A program made the translations under genes and the position numbers. A DNA stretch of 64,000 nucleotides from Paracentrotus lividus (lineage: Eukaryota; Echinodermata; Echinoidea; Camarodonta; Echinidae), in assembly GCA_940671915.1 (NCBI GenBank), contig CALNVZ010003426.1:18093342-18157341 (forward strand). Direction: 5' to 3'. This document shows positions 1 through 12,530 of the stretch, piece by piece (the first letter of the stretch is position 1; every line of letters begins with the position of its first letter). The notes below the pieces were generated by a model. That model did no database searches. It was not told the DNA's origin and was given only the letters and a program-made list of their open reading frames with translations.

Positions 1-929
1 GAATTAACCCAATTTATAGACGGTTGGGCTGTTCTGTGCTCATCATGACACAAAAATCAAACACAGGAAAAAATATAGGTCTATATTAAAAAGCCAACAT
101 AATTATACAGAGATCATTGCATGGAGATAGTAGCCTACACCAAAGACCAGGAACATATCAGCCCTAGCTGAATATATAAACATCCAAACCCATTGGTGTT
201 AAATTTACAGTTTGGGTGTTAAAATACCCTGCTTAAACTGGTGTGTGTATTAACACCACATGCTGGTGTCAATTTGACACTGTGCATGGGTGTCAATTCC
301 CTATCTGACAGCATGAGGGAAAGCTCTTCCTCCTCCATGCTGACACCATGGGCGTTGATTTGATACTATGTCTTGTTGGCGTTGATTTAACACAAATCGG
401 TGTAGATGCATATAAATGCTGGGCAGTGAAGTTAAACAAGCTACACCAGCTTTTTCTGTTAAAAAATATTTAGTTTACTTCATGAACTAAATTTACAGCT
501 ATTTTTGTTATTGATATTTATAAATAAACTATATCAAATGATATTACTTTTATCTGCAAAAATTGCAACAAAGTGATTTTTCAAATGTTTATAATTATGT
601 AGGCCTATATTATATGAAATCCCATGAGAATTGTAATGACATTTCAAAAGAAAAGTGATATTTTTCATGAAATTCAACATTCATGAATAACGTTTTTCTA
701 TACTGAAAACTTATACTTAAAATCTTTGTTTTTTGTATCTCTAGATGGGGTGCTGATGGGCCACATAAGCTCATTTGCATAATTTGCATAAAATTACAAA
801 ATGACACACAGCCTATAATCTTTGTTTATATGAATCAATACTACTGCTCAGTAACTTTTGTTGTGAAGAAAAACAAGTTATCACCAACCCCTGTCTGTAA
901 TATTCAAATGTTGACGTCATGACCAAAGT

Positions 930-963
930 GCCCATATTACCTGCATGTGCAGGTAATATGGGC
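930..963. repeat. Perfect 16-bp-arm hairpin
   Basis: The arms GCCCATATTACCTGCA and TGCAGGTAATATGGGC flank a 2-base loop. Related words occur at about 1320 (CTATATTACCTGCA) and 1705-1735 (CCCATTACCTGC, CCCATATCACCTGCATG), so the motif may be an end sequence of a degraded repeat. No function is assigned. Confidence 0.8.
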
Positions 964-1208
964 AAATGTATTTAATGTATTTTTTAAAACTACAATTACT
1001 CTACTATGCCTGGAATTTGCTTAAAATGTTGAAAATCATTAACTTTAAGATATCATTTGAAATTATAAGACCCTTCAGTAAATACTTTGACTAGATATTT
1101 AATTTAAATTTGTGCTTGTTTGACTTATATATAGATATTATATTATATTCATTATACAAATCAATATAGGCCTACAATAATTTTTTTTCTATTAATGATA
1201 TACTGTAA

Positions 1209-1213
<5 letters not shown>

Positions 1214-1253
<40 letters not shown>
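1214..1253. repeat. Poly(A) run of 40
   Basis: Uninterrupted A run. It could be the tail of a retroposed copy, but I see no recognisable body 5' of it. Confidence 0.9.
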
Positions 1254-1257
<4 letters not shown>

Positions 1258-1662
1258 TAGCGAAGAGATTGATGCCTCATCCCAATACCAAGTACCTGAA
1301 TCATTTCCGCCATTTTGGACTGCCTATATTACCTGCACTAATTGTTGCTATATCAGGAAAGCATTCAATGCCACATTGCACCCCTTCACTATAACAAATT
1401 GACCTGTACACGCCATTATGATCAAAATGAAGCTATAATAGCTTACTAAATATACAAACAATTGAGGTTACCCCCTCAAACACTTTTTTCTCCATTACAT
1501 TCTGTGAAATATCAAGTTTTACATCAGGGTAAAAAAAACTGCGTAATTTTTTTCAACCTACCTTGTTGGTTTTCAGCAATTTTCTCAGAGAAATTTCGGC
1601 ATCAGATGCTCTCACGACGATAGATTTTCGTAAGCAGTTCATATGAACAACATATGGCGCTC

Positions 1663-1687
1663 ACACCGGTCACCGGTCACCGGTCAC
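1663..1687. repeat. CACCGGT short tandem repeat, three units
   Basis: Three consecutive 7-base units followed by CAC. It is a CpG-containing minisatellite seed with no assigned role. Confidence 0.8.
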
Positions 1688-3227
1688 GACATGATTTGCT
1701 TCACGTAGCCCATTACCTGCTAGCCCATATCACCTGCATGTACCCTACGTATTGATGCAATAGCATATTGCCATCAATATAGCTTGGCCAAAGTTATGAA
1801 GAAAACAGTTTCTTAACAAATAAAGTGAATATTTATCATAAAACAATATAAAAAAAGCATGGCAAGTTGTGCCCCTATGACATCACAGGTGTTGCCAATT
1901 CGGTATAGCGATCAATTATTTTGTGCATCATAAAGATATTCATAACTTTCTTATTATTAGTCCGATTTTCTTCAAACTTTTGTAAATCTGTTATTCTAAT
2001 TTTTCTGATTTTTATAAAAGCAACTTATTTTGGGTCCAAACCTTTCCTTTAAAAATGGCTTAAGTTACAGCAATGATGATTTTAAACATTGGGAGTCATC
2101 CCCTTCTTGGAGCAGGAAATTTGAATAATTTTTTTCCAAAATAATGAAATATCAAAGAAAAAGTGAATCAATGACATCAACATCTCGTTTATTGAATAAT
2201 GCATGAGACTATGCACAGAGCTGTTTTATCAGAAAAGTAAAACTTAAAAATCGTAATTTTGTTATTTTTATCCGATATCTTGATGAATTTTTCAGGGTTA
2301 TACTTGAATGGGTCTATCAGGCTACATTTCAATTCAAATCATCTGAATTTCAGCCTGGTGTCCTCCTTTAACCCACACTCCAGGCCAATTAAAGCCTATA
2401 ATTGACCCGTGAGTCCGAGTCGGAATTCGGGTCAATCGGAGCCTTTAAATCTTTGCCATACTTTCCTAGTCAATTTGACCCCGAGAGAAGATTCACTCTT
2501 TTTTTAAAACCAAAATCTGATTCAATCGGAGGCTTTGGCCCCAAATCCGGGTGACATTGACCCGGAAAGTGTGGCCCAATGAACCCAGAATCAGGTTACG
2601 AATTACAATAATCACCGGTCTCCCCTATTATGACAGTATTGCTCACATCAAATAGCCCCTGCTTTAAAAATTGTATTCGCCACACCTCTCATTCACCCAA
2701 ATTATGACTTTGTTCAAGCAGTTTACCGCCCCCTCTCCGTCTCGATTTATTTATTTATTTTATTTATTTTTGTTTGTTTGTATATCTTATTGAATCAGAA
2801 ACACATTCATAACATATCAGATTGATGGAATCGAAAAGAAAGTTTAACTGCCTACTGTGATTAATCTAATTAGGCAAACATCATTTCGAATCTGAGTGCC
2901 AAATGTGTGTTATAGGTCCTTACCATCGAAAAGCCTCAGTTACCATGGTATTACCATATTAATACCATGCTTCTCATTATATCCTGTTCTTATGAAAGGC
3001 TTCTTTTCATAATAATATAGGTCGGGATCGAGGACACATGCATGCATACATACATGCATCTATTGTAGAACTTACATCATATTACGGATCAATATTGTAT
3101 GGTCAGTGGTCAACATGTAGCACTGTTCATTTCTCTCTTTCTGTTTGTGTTTTTGCATCATTATGTCATGCTTTTAAATTGTATGTCATCTTTTGTATTG
3201 TATACAACATGTATTCTTTTTGGTCAA

Positions 3228-3230
3228 ATA

Positions 3231-3291
<61 letters not shown>
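3228..3291. repeat. AAT trinucleotide microsatellite
   Basis: About twenty AAT units with one interruption (ACT). Apparent poly-Asn reading frames through it are artefacts. Confidence 0.95.
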
Positions 3292-3628
3292 GTCAATAAT
3301 ATTGTTTAGTAAAAAAATGACGATGTTTTGTACGCATTTTAGTTTCCAGAACGGTAATACCGTTGAAATGCAAAAATCTCTTATATAACACAATTTTTTT
3401 TTTCTGTGACGAAGATTCTTCTAGAATCGAAAGCTCATGCATTTTTTTTACTTTATTTACTCCACTAGCTCTTTCTTATTGATAAGTAGTTTCAGCCGTT
3501 CCCTTTCCCCCCCCTTTTTTTTTGCATACAAAAAATTATCCATGGACAAAGAAGATGAATAAAACCCTTCAAAATCGGGGACGAATGACGTACAGAAAAA
3601 AACACTTGCATGGCTTCTATTCTTGATA

Positions 3629-4050
3629 ACATGTCTTTTGATAATCAAGAAAAAATGATTAATATTGCCTTTCGAGACCCGTTTCAAGCATATTATAATG
3701 ATAAAGAATAGCGGATTATTGACCTGTCTTTTAATATCAAGGATAAAGATAATAGTTTCTTATACAACTGACATGCCTAGTATTGTGATACTAAAAGATT
3801 AAAGGAATAACGAAATCTTGACTTGTTTTTTTAATAACCAAGGACAAAGATTATCGTTTTCTTATTCAACAGACGACATGTCCAGCATTGTGATGCTTAC
3901 CAGATGAATAAAACGCATTTTTACTTACCTTTTTTTATAATCAAGAACAAGATTGTCGCTTTCTTATAGCTGGCATGTCCAGCGTTATAATGCTTACAAA
4001 ATTCTTTACTTGTCTTTTAATAAGCAAAGCCAAAGAATATTTTTGTAAGC
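3629..4050. repeat. Degenerate tandem repeat, about 100-bp unit, roughly 4 copies
   Basis: Units start near 3640, 3722, 3820, 3925 and 4005. They share the order ACxTGTCTTTTAATA - ATCAAGGAcAAAGATTaTCG - TTTCTTATxCAAC - GGCATGTCCAGCATTGTGATGCTTAC. Spacing varies between 80 and 105 bases and similarity is partial, so this is an old array. It runs directly into the hairpin at 4041-4127, whose arm also contains the GTAAGCAT word. Confidence 0.7.
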
Positions 4051-4127
4051 ATCTAATGCATGTGTGTAAGATAATGATAATCTTAGATTATCGCTATTTC
4101 ACACACATGCATTAGATGCTTACAAAA
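4041..4127. repeat. Perfect 27-bp-arm hairpin
   Basis: Arm 4041-4067 is the exact reverse complement of 4101-4127 (core TAAGCATCTAATGCATGTGT), with a 33-base spacer that contains its own small inverted repeat. This is either a young foldback element or a fold-forming site. Confidence 0.9.
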
Positions 4128-4320
4128 TATTGATAAACGCAAAATTATCCAAGTCGCGAGGACCTTTTTTGAAGACTCAATGCTATGTTTGTATCCACAA
4201 ATTTGAATGACTTTGATTCAGTAGGGGACTGACTGCTCGGAGATTTACATTATTTCTCAAGGTCTCTAAACGTCGGGGGGGGGGTGGGGGGGGGGAGGTC
4301 GTTGTCAATGTCATCAAGAC

Positions 4321-4486
4321 TTTAGCCAAGGCACTCGGCGCAATGTATTGCCCAAAATGCGCCAAACGAGTCTGATACATAAGACTGTCATGCGAGCAGT
4401 CAGTGCAAATATGTATGATAGTCTTAGTATTCAGACTCGTTTGGTGCATTTTGGAAATAAAAGCGCCGAGTGCCTTGCGCTAAAGG
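4321..4486. repeat. Foldback element with roughly 70-bp arms
   Basis: The left arm TTTAGCCAAGGCACTCGGCG... is mirrored by a right arm ending ...CGCCGAGTGCCTTGCGCTAAA, and the inner arm CCAAACGAGTCTGA pairs with TCAGACTCGTTTGG. MITE-like, with no coding capacity. Confidence 0.75.
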
Positions 4487-7101
4487 CTATGTCATCACCA
4501 AAAGAAACAATTCACCAACCGTGAATTTGACGGTTGAGTCCTGACTAAAAATACATCCGTTAACCAACAACGTGAACAAGCAAACACAAAAAAAGCGATC
4601 AGCGAATAGACTGATACCTGAAGGTGAAGGCCGAATTTGTTTTTCAGTTTTTGTCCATTTTATTTCAATAAACCAATGTCAATTCAGACTGAATTCCCTA
4701 TAGCTCCATTGAATTTTATATGCTTTAAACCACGTCAAATCAAATATTGCTTGGCAAAAACTTGACTATAACAAAGAAAACGAGTCAAGGATATATACCG
4801 GTAGGCCCTACTATCAATATTACTGTCTCCGTTTTTCGCCCTACATCAGACTCGGTATTTTGAATGTGAATTGAATTTGTTTTTGGTCCATTAATATTGT
4901 TTTTGATACCGCACAATAAAACCCATACGTTACAAATTTATAATAGGTACTCGCTTGATCAAGAAAAAATTACTCAAAAATCACATATTATCACACAGCA
5001 GGGTCGGAAGGGGGTGGGGGTTGAGCCTTTTTTTTTTTTTTTTTTTTTTTGTGAGGGATGGGGGAGAGGGCTGAATATGCAAAATAAAATCACAAAAATA
5101 GATGGTCATTTTTTAGTTTTTGTACACGCTACTGAAAAAAGTGGTTGCTGCAGCAGAAAAATGTCCGATTAAAACATGTACAGTCATAGTGCTTTCAAAT
5201 TATCGTGGCGTTATCTGCCGCCCCCCCCCCCTTTCCCCGGGCTTGGATCCGCTACTGCGGACATAATTGTTAGACGGCATTATTTTCACAGCTTTTCGAA
5301 ATGCAACAAAAAAGGATTTCTTTTTCTTCGAAACTGGTCGAGGAAGATCTCATTAGTGTGACAAAATCAGTTGTGGATAGGCCTACGGTGAGGGAGGGGG
5401 GGGTGGGCAACATTTCATTTAATTTAATTTATCTACCCCGATTCTCTATTTTATCCTCTTATTTTCAACCACGTTTTGACCATGCACATACAATGTTAAA
5501 TATTTCCATGATAACTATACCGCTGCCCCTCTTTTATTATGGACAAATTTTGTATAAAATCTTATTTTGGGCATCCTTTTCATCAGGGCCCGTCCATTAC
5601 AAAGGGGAATCCAACCCGTGTAAGGAGAGAATCAATCCTAAAGTAAATTGAGAGGAGCAGTTAAAAAAGGGGGGGAAAAAGGAAAATCAGAACTTTTTTT
5701 ATAGTCCACTGAAAACAATGGCTTTCATAAGTTCTAAATCATTGTGATGTGAGTAATGTATTTTGAACGAATTCGCAATCACATCACGCTTGCCAAACAA
5801 ATTTCACAAACATGGGGCCTCACGTCTGCACTGCATCTCAACAGTACGGCAATACACCAGACGGTGGCCTGTACTTAGAAGAAGAAGAAAATATATGTAA
5901 ATGATTTTTTAAAAAAGAAGACTTTTCATTATTATTTTTTGTTTACGAATACATCATTGGATATATTGGAGGGTACAAAATGACACTTCCCAAGCTTTAT
6001 TATTTTGGTGGGGCAATATGCATCCTGGGATCAACGCCAATCCTTTCACCTCAGACACTTTGGTGATCTGCTGCTGTTGTTGTTGTTATAATTGTTATTG
6101 TTGTTGTAGTTTTGTGTATTTTTCAATATTACCAAGGCACGCATGAATAAACATTTTATCGAAGTATCTTCTCTTTTCTTTCTCTTTTTTAATTCTCTGA
6201 ATAGGTCTACTCCAAACCCATGAATGGCTATGCAAGGTATTACTCAACACAAAGAACTTGAATCATGAAAGGCGTTTTTATTGACGCATAAAGTCGCAGT
6301 ACCGGGTCATGCGACGTGGGCATGCATTATGTTGGATCATGCACAGATTACGTGTTATGGACCAACTTACATCCATTGTGACGGGGTACAGGGACAAGGT
6401 GATTTCCAGACCATGCTGTAAGTGCCCTATGTCACACAAAGAAAGACCAATAATAATAACAATAATAACAAATATCCTCAATAATAAAATTATAACAATT
6501 GTTTTATATTTTGGTACGGCTGAGCTTTGACGAGACCAAAACCAGAGTGGAACACAAACAAATAAACATTTTATTACCCAAGAAAAGCCAAAATTCATCT
6601 AGCCATAAAATATATTACAATGTTACGAGAACGGTCAAAGATCAACAATTTCTTTTTAAATATTGGCACACGCACCGGTTTTATTGTATATAGTTCGCTA
6701 TTTATTGTACATTTAATTGTAATGCAAATTACATCAAATAATAAAAAAGAATGTTAAGAAAAAAGACAATTTTTAATGTTTATGTTATTTTGATAATCAA
6801 GGTGCTCATGTGGGAAACTTATTCCTAATAATTTGTGGGGGACAAGAAGATTGCATGCAGTTCAATCGGTATCTTTGTTAATTTTGTAATAAAGATTATG
6901 GAAGAGTGAAAAAGTTCCGAGAGAAAGATGTTCGAGAGCGCATAAAAACAAGTCCAATTAATGGATTCTAAATACTGAAGAGGATTTCTTAATCATTTCC
7001 CCAATGATAATTAACTCTAAAACCAAACTAAGTTATTTTATCACTCGAACAATATTGTTCGTCCCTCTGGAGCAATAAAATCGCGTAAACAGCTATTCAA
7101 G

Positions 7102-7107
7102 TATAAA
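7102..7107 (+). promoter_or_regulatory. Possible TATA box of the transporter gene
   Basis: TATAAA lies about 285 bases upstream of the presumed start codon, and a CACGTG E-box lies near 7275. The transcription start is unknown and such words are common in AT-rich DNA, so this is only a candidate. Confidence 0.2.
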
Positions 7108-7389
7108 GCGCATGCGTGATAATAGCAGTGGAAAGGGGCAACCCCCAATACTAAATAACAACATACACATCACGCACATTAACTCCGCATTCGCATATGT
7201 CTATGAATTTGTCATTGAGCAAAAGCGCTCGCAAAATATAATGCATGCACGATTTCACATAAAAGCATACACTCACGTGGCGTGCATATCACAAGAGAGC
7301 TGCTCGCGGCGCCAACAAAAACTAAAGTTGCATTTGGATATTGTGTTTGCATTTAACTTTACTTATTATTGAAGGAAAAAATTGAAGCA

Positions 7390-7501
7390 ATGGCAGTAAA
7401 TGAAAGTGATATCATTTTGAAGCAGCTTCAAGCTGATTTTCAACATCTCGAGGAAAATACGGACCACTTTTTCCTGCTCATCATATCGTGTATTATCTTT
7501 T
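7390..7501 (+). CDS. Ammonium transporter exon 1 (start codon, N terminus)
   Basis: Encodes residues 1-37 plus the first base of residue 38: a short polar N terminus, then the start of membrane helix 1 ([13 protein letters not shown]). The donor is T|GTGAGT (phase 1). The join to exon 2 gives [15 protein letters not shown], the expected Amt sequence. Confidence 0.88.
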
Positions 7502-10500
7502 GTGAGTATAATATTATATACCGGTAATATCGTTTTGTTTATATGTGTATCATGTCGATCGAGAGAGAAAGAGAGAGAGAGAGAGAGAGTATTCTGCATA
7601 AAATGTTATTATTATTCCCCGTGTTATACATTAAATACATAATCATATAAGTTTGGAAAGTTTTGTTTTTGTTTTTGTTTTTTGTAAACAAAATTGGAGT
7701 GTAAGGAATGATAGAGTAGTTAGTATATTAATTTTTTCAAAGAAAAGCATGGAAATATATATTAATTGTACAAAAAAGTACAAAAATACGACCAGCAAAG
7801 GGTATAAGGAAATAAGGTTCGTAAACATTATGCGGGTTTTTTTTTTATTTTTATTTTTTAAAGAAACGAATAAACATGAAATATGAGCATGATACACACA
7901 TGATAGCAAGGAAACATACCGGAAATATAATATGAAAATAGATATAAATGCATAGGCATTCAATCGTGGAAAAGAAATTCAAGCGACTTGGTAATGTAAA
8001 ATAATAAACAATATACAGGGCTACTTCTAAGGAAAGAGATATAGATGGGGAGAGACCGCTTTTTAAAGTATTAACATACCAGGGGCCGCGGAGCCTGGGG
8101 GGGGGGGGCTGCAGCCCCCTCCCCCACTTATTTCAGCCAATGTGTACAAAAATGCAAAAATGACCATACATTTGTGATTTTTAGCCTGTTCAGCCCCCCA
8201 ATTTCGGCTCAGCCCCTCCACTTTCAAAAACGCTCCTCTGCCCCTGCATACTGCATGCGAAGAAAGCATGATAGGTACTGACATACATTAAAGTGGGAGC
8301 TTACCCTGGATTTTACTCGAGTTTAAAAAAAACAGAAAAAAGTTAGTGAAGGATCGAAGTAAATCAACTAAAATAATAACGAAGCCATATGTTTTTTTTT
8401 TTTTGTTTTTTTTTCATGCCGTCGCTTGTGATAGATCTGGGGGGCATTTCATCAAAGGACTTGTCGGACGTTTTATCCGACAAATCTGCCCCCAGCCAAT
8501 CAGATACAAGAATTTCAGTAGCTTATAACAGTTTGTCGGATAAAACGTCCGACAAGACCTTTGATGAAATGGATTAATATTCTTCTGAAAATGGAAATTT
8601 TTGGAATTTATGTTTCACAGCATAATGTATAGAAGAGCGGCTCGCAAGTGACGTCACAAAATAAGAACTTAAAATATTGGTAACTTTGTTTTTCCTGGAT
8701 CCCCCAAAGTTTCGCTCATATATTTAAAAAAAAAATTAAAAAAAAAAAAAAAAAATCCACATGTTTACAATCCAATAAAATTCCAGAATGAACTTCCATT
8801 TTAAAAACATTATTCATGGGGTCAATGTACGAGAGGAAAAAGATCGAAATAGAGGAGGAAAGAAAACAGAACGAAATAAGAGAATATTAATTCAAGCAAT
8901 TTTGCATAGTATAACAACCATACGAAGGGCGTGGATTGATATTCTGAAAAAATTATATATTTGCCTATGACTTGCAGCACCTTGCTTTTCACTACTCATC
9001 ATCATTATTTTCGTTATTACTATTAGTCATTATTATTGTTATTTGCATTGATTTTGTTCTTGAAATTATTAAACTGCATGGAATAGGCGCTGTCTCTGTG
9101 TACCATGCATTAGTAGTGTCCGGAAGCATCCGCCCTATCATTTTGCAGTAACATTGAATGATATTCAAATCACATTTATTCGATTTAGCTTATTTTGCCA
9201 ACATAATTATAAACACTCAGTCTGGTATCTCTTCAAAATTGCAAGCTAATTGCTTGCTTTACCTTCGAGATATCAATGATTTCATACTCAAAATTTATAA
9301 ACCAACACCGGATGGTTTATAAAACCATGTGCTTTTCCACACACCCATTTCCTGTTGTAAAGTCCCCCGTCTCTAGCGGCCTGGTGGGCTATCAGCAGAG
9401 GGCACTGGTATTCGAATGTATGCTTGGCATTGTTTGTACTCTGTTTTAAGGTAGTAAATGATTTTCATTTGATCTGAAACTTTCAGTAGTTTGTTTTTAT
9501 TGTTGGAACAATATAATTTTATTAATCTTGATATAATTGCTCTTGTTTTTGAAAGCTACTAAATCCCATTAATAGGGGTAATCAATCTGTACTTCAGGAG
9601 GTAGTCTTATTCTATTTTTGATCATTATTGTTTAGTCCGGTTGATTCAATTGTTCTCTTAATTAGGGGATAGTTAGGCTGCAAGCAATTACTTCAAACAA
9701 TAGACCTACAACCAGGATACAACACCTTGTAGTCGAGCTGCACATTTCAATTGTATTTTAAGCAGCCTAAAACAGGATGTGACAACTCTGGGCCTGAATG
9801 TATAGTTAATGATGTAGCTTCTTGCATAGCCGGATGCATGCATCCAGACGCTCGTCATAATTGATGCCTCGTATCAATTTAAAGCCATTCAAAACATACC
9901 ATAGCAAACCACGTTTTCAGCGCTGCACGTTTTCCTTAAAAAGTTATAGAAAAGCAAAACATAATCAATTATAAATCGATGAAATATAAATGAGAATGAA
10001 TTGATTTATTTTTCCTTACTAACAGTGCAATATGACACATACAGCAGATGTTACAGTTGCAACTCTGCTAGCCAACTGTATGCAGTTATTTATTGAAACG
10101 TGCTTTAAATAGCACATTTCATCGTATTAACAACAACAACAACAAGTTCTATATAAAATGATTTGATCAAGTAATATCTTTGGCGCGATCGAGGGGCTAG
10201 GGCACTTGTTTTACAGGTTCACATTATTTGACTAAATTATTGTCGGCATATAATAGGGGCGCTAATAAGACCACCAAAAAATCAATAACACAGGGAGAGG
10301 AGATGGTGTACACATTGCGTGCGTAATTGAATCTGATGATATAAAAAGCTTTATAAGCTCTTCAGCCTGAATAGAATATATCGTACAAGAGGGGGACAAT
10401 TTCCATTGCATGAAGATTAATCACATCCTCAAAGTGTATTGTATTTCCATAAATGGACAGGCACCACAATACCTGACTAATTTATTTGACAAAGCGAATT

Positions 10501-12491
10501 CTATTCATGGTTACAGAACCAGAGCTGCAATAACTGATGGACTTTTGATACCAAAAGCAAGGACAAATACTGGCAAACAAGCTTTTTCCCATGTTGGTGC
10601 AGTGGAGTGAAATCGTTTGCCGCATGATGTAAGGCAGGCACCTTCGAAACGCACATTTTCAGCAAGATTTGGGAAAGTGACCCGAAATTAGGCAACACCC
10701 CTCATGAAATTCCATTAGTAAATGACTTCACACCCCGCTTCACACTCACCTAACACATTAATATATCATAAATATCTATATTTATAACCAATATTTATAT
10801 ACCAATAAAAAAATTCTCGTGCAAGACACCATATGGTTGCTGACTCCACTCCACTCCCTTGTAATGTAGTTTACAATAAGTTTCTTGTATATATTTTGTT
10901 ATTGTTTCTGTAATCTATTTTCGTTATTGTATTCCAGGGCCTCTAAGCATAACAGTGTTTACCCACTGACAGAGGTCAGCCGGCTGGTATTAGAATTTAG
11001 AGAGCGCAATAAATGTAAAATAAATAAATAAATGAAGCAGGAACCATACTCTAATCTTCTGCAATTTTTTCATCTCATTGTGGTGCTGAAAATCTTGAGA
11101 TATGATTAGTTTTCTACAATTACGAAAAATGTATTTTGCATATGCCTTGCCTATACGTGTGTCTCAAAAAAAAACGTAACACTTTTGAAATGGTTGCCAA
11201 ATTGAGCATATATAATTTATGAAAAATGTCGATATGTATGGAAAGCTAAAGGACCAACCTTTCATATGATATGAAAAATTGAAAAAAAAAATCATGCTTC
11301 GATGCACAGTGTTCACTTAAGTTAGAGGTATGAAAATGCGCCTGCGCAGGATTTTCCTTCCAATTTTGAACAGGTAAATTACTTGTAGCTTACATAATAA
11401 GGTCGATGTGAGATATTCATGATCGATGGATCAAAGGATATTTTGAATCAAAAGGATATTTTGAATACCTTGAATACCATTCCTTTTTCTGTGTTATTCA
11501 TCAATCCCGAAACACACCGCCCACCCCCCCCCCACACACACAAACTTCACTCCCATCTTATTGTATCATTGATCTGGTAGATGTGAACGGATTAAGGAAG
11601 AATGTGAATTGGCTAATTGAAATATTCCAAATCATAATTGACATTACGCAACCACTGTCGCTCTCCCTCCCACACACACACACACGACACACCACACAAC
11701 TTCTTCCCATCCTCTCACTACTCCTTGCTTTTTTATCAGTTTTCTTCGAAAGTTTGGTGGATCATTTTTCCATAATCAAATTATCAGTCACTCATTTTGA
11801 TTATTAATGGAAAAATGATCCACCAAACTTTCGAAGAAAACTGATAAAAAGCAAGGAGTAGGTGAGAGATGGGAGAGGTTGTGTGTGTGTGTGCGTGTGT
11901 GTGGAGGGGGGAGGACAGTGGGTGCGTATTGTCAATTATGATTGGAATGTTTCAATTTAGCCAATTCACATTCTTCCTTATCGTTCACATCTACCCAGAT
12001 CAATGATACAATAAGATGGAGGTGGAAGTGTGTGTGTGTGGGGGGGGGGGTGGGCGGTGGTGTTTCGGGATGATGAAAACACAGAAAAGAAATGGTATTC
12101 AAGGTATTCAAAATATCCTTTTGATCCTCGATCATGAATATCTCATATCGACCTATTTTGTAACTACAAGTAATTTACCTGTCCAAATTGGAAGGAAAAA
12201 CCCTGCGCAGGCGCATTTTCATACCTCTAACTTAAGTGAAGCACTGTTCATCGAAGCATGATTTTTTTTTTCAATTTTTCATATATATGAAAGGTTGGTC
12301 TTTACCTTTCCATACATATCGACATTTTTTCATAAATTTAGTAGTATGTTCAATTTGGCAACCATTTCAAAAGTGTTACGTTTTTTTTTAGACACACGGT
12401 ATGGCTCTGTGAAGGTTTAGACGGAAAGGAGTCGTAATAAAAACAAAGTGTTTGTGTAATTCCAATTTTCTCCTAGTCGTATAAAACTTAG

Positions 12492-12530
<39 letters not shown>

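Larger units (their letters stand above)
1..7101. other. Upstream flank, no gene recognised
   Basis: I found no exon with splice signals and family similarity here. The stretch holds short repeats around GGTGTTAA/TTAACACC (about 190-410), hairpins, a degenerate tandem repeat (3.6-4.05 kb), poly(A)/poly(T) runs and an AAT microsatellite, listed separately where clear. Open frames of 60-116 codons here show no recognisable domain and often run through low-complexity sequence. A 5' UTR exon of the transporter gene could lie here unseen. Confidence 0.6.

Noticed and set aside
3629-4050. CRISPR array
   Set aside because: Repeats are degenerate, spacing is irregular and the sequence is eukaryotic.
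5301-5651. 116-codon plus-strand frame upstream of the transporter
   Set aside because: No recognisable domain, no splice context, flanked by homopolymers; chance frame.
6278-6598. 106-codon minus-strand frame
   Set aside because: Runs through AATAAT-type repeats and shows no family similarity.
7112-7372. 86-codon frame just upstream of the transporter start
   Set aside because: Different frame from the transporter and ends before its ATG; most likely promoter/5' UTR sequence.
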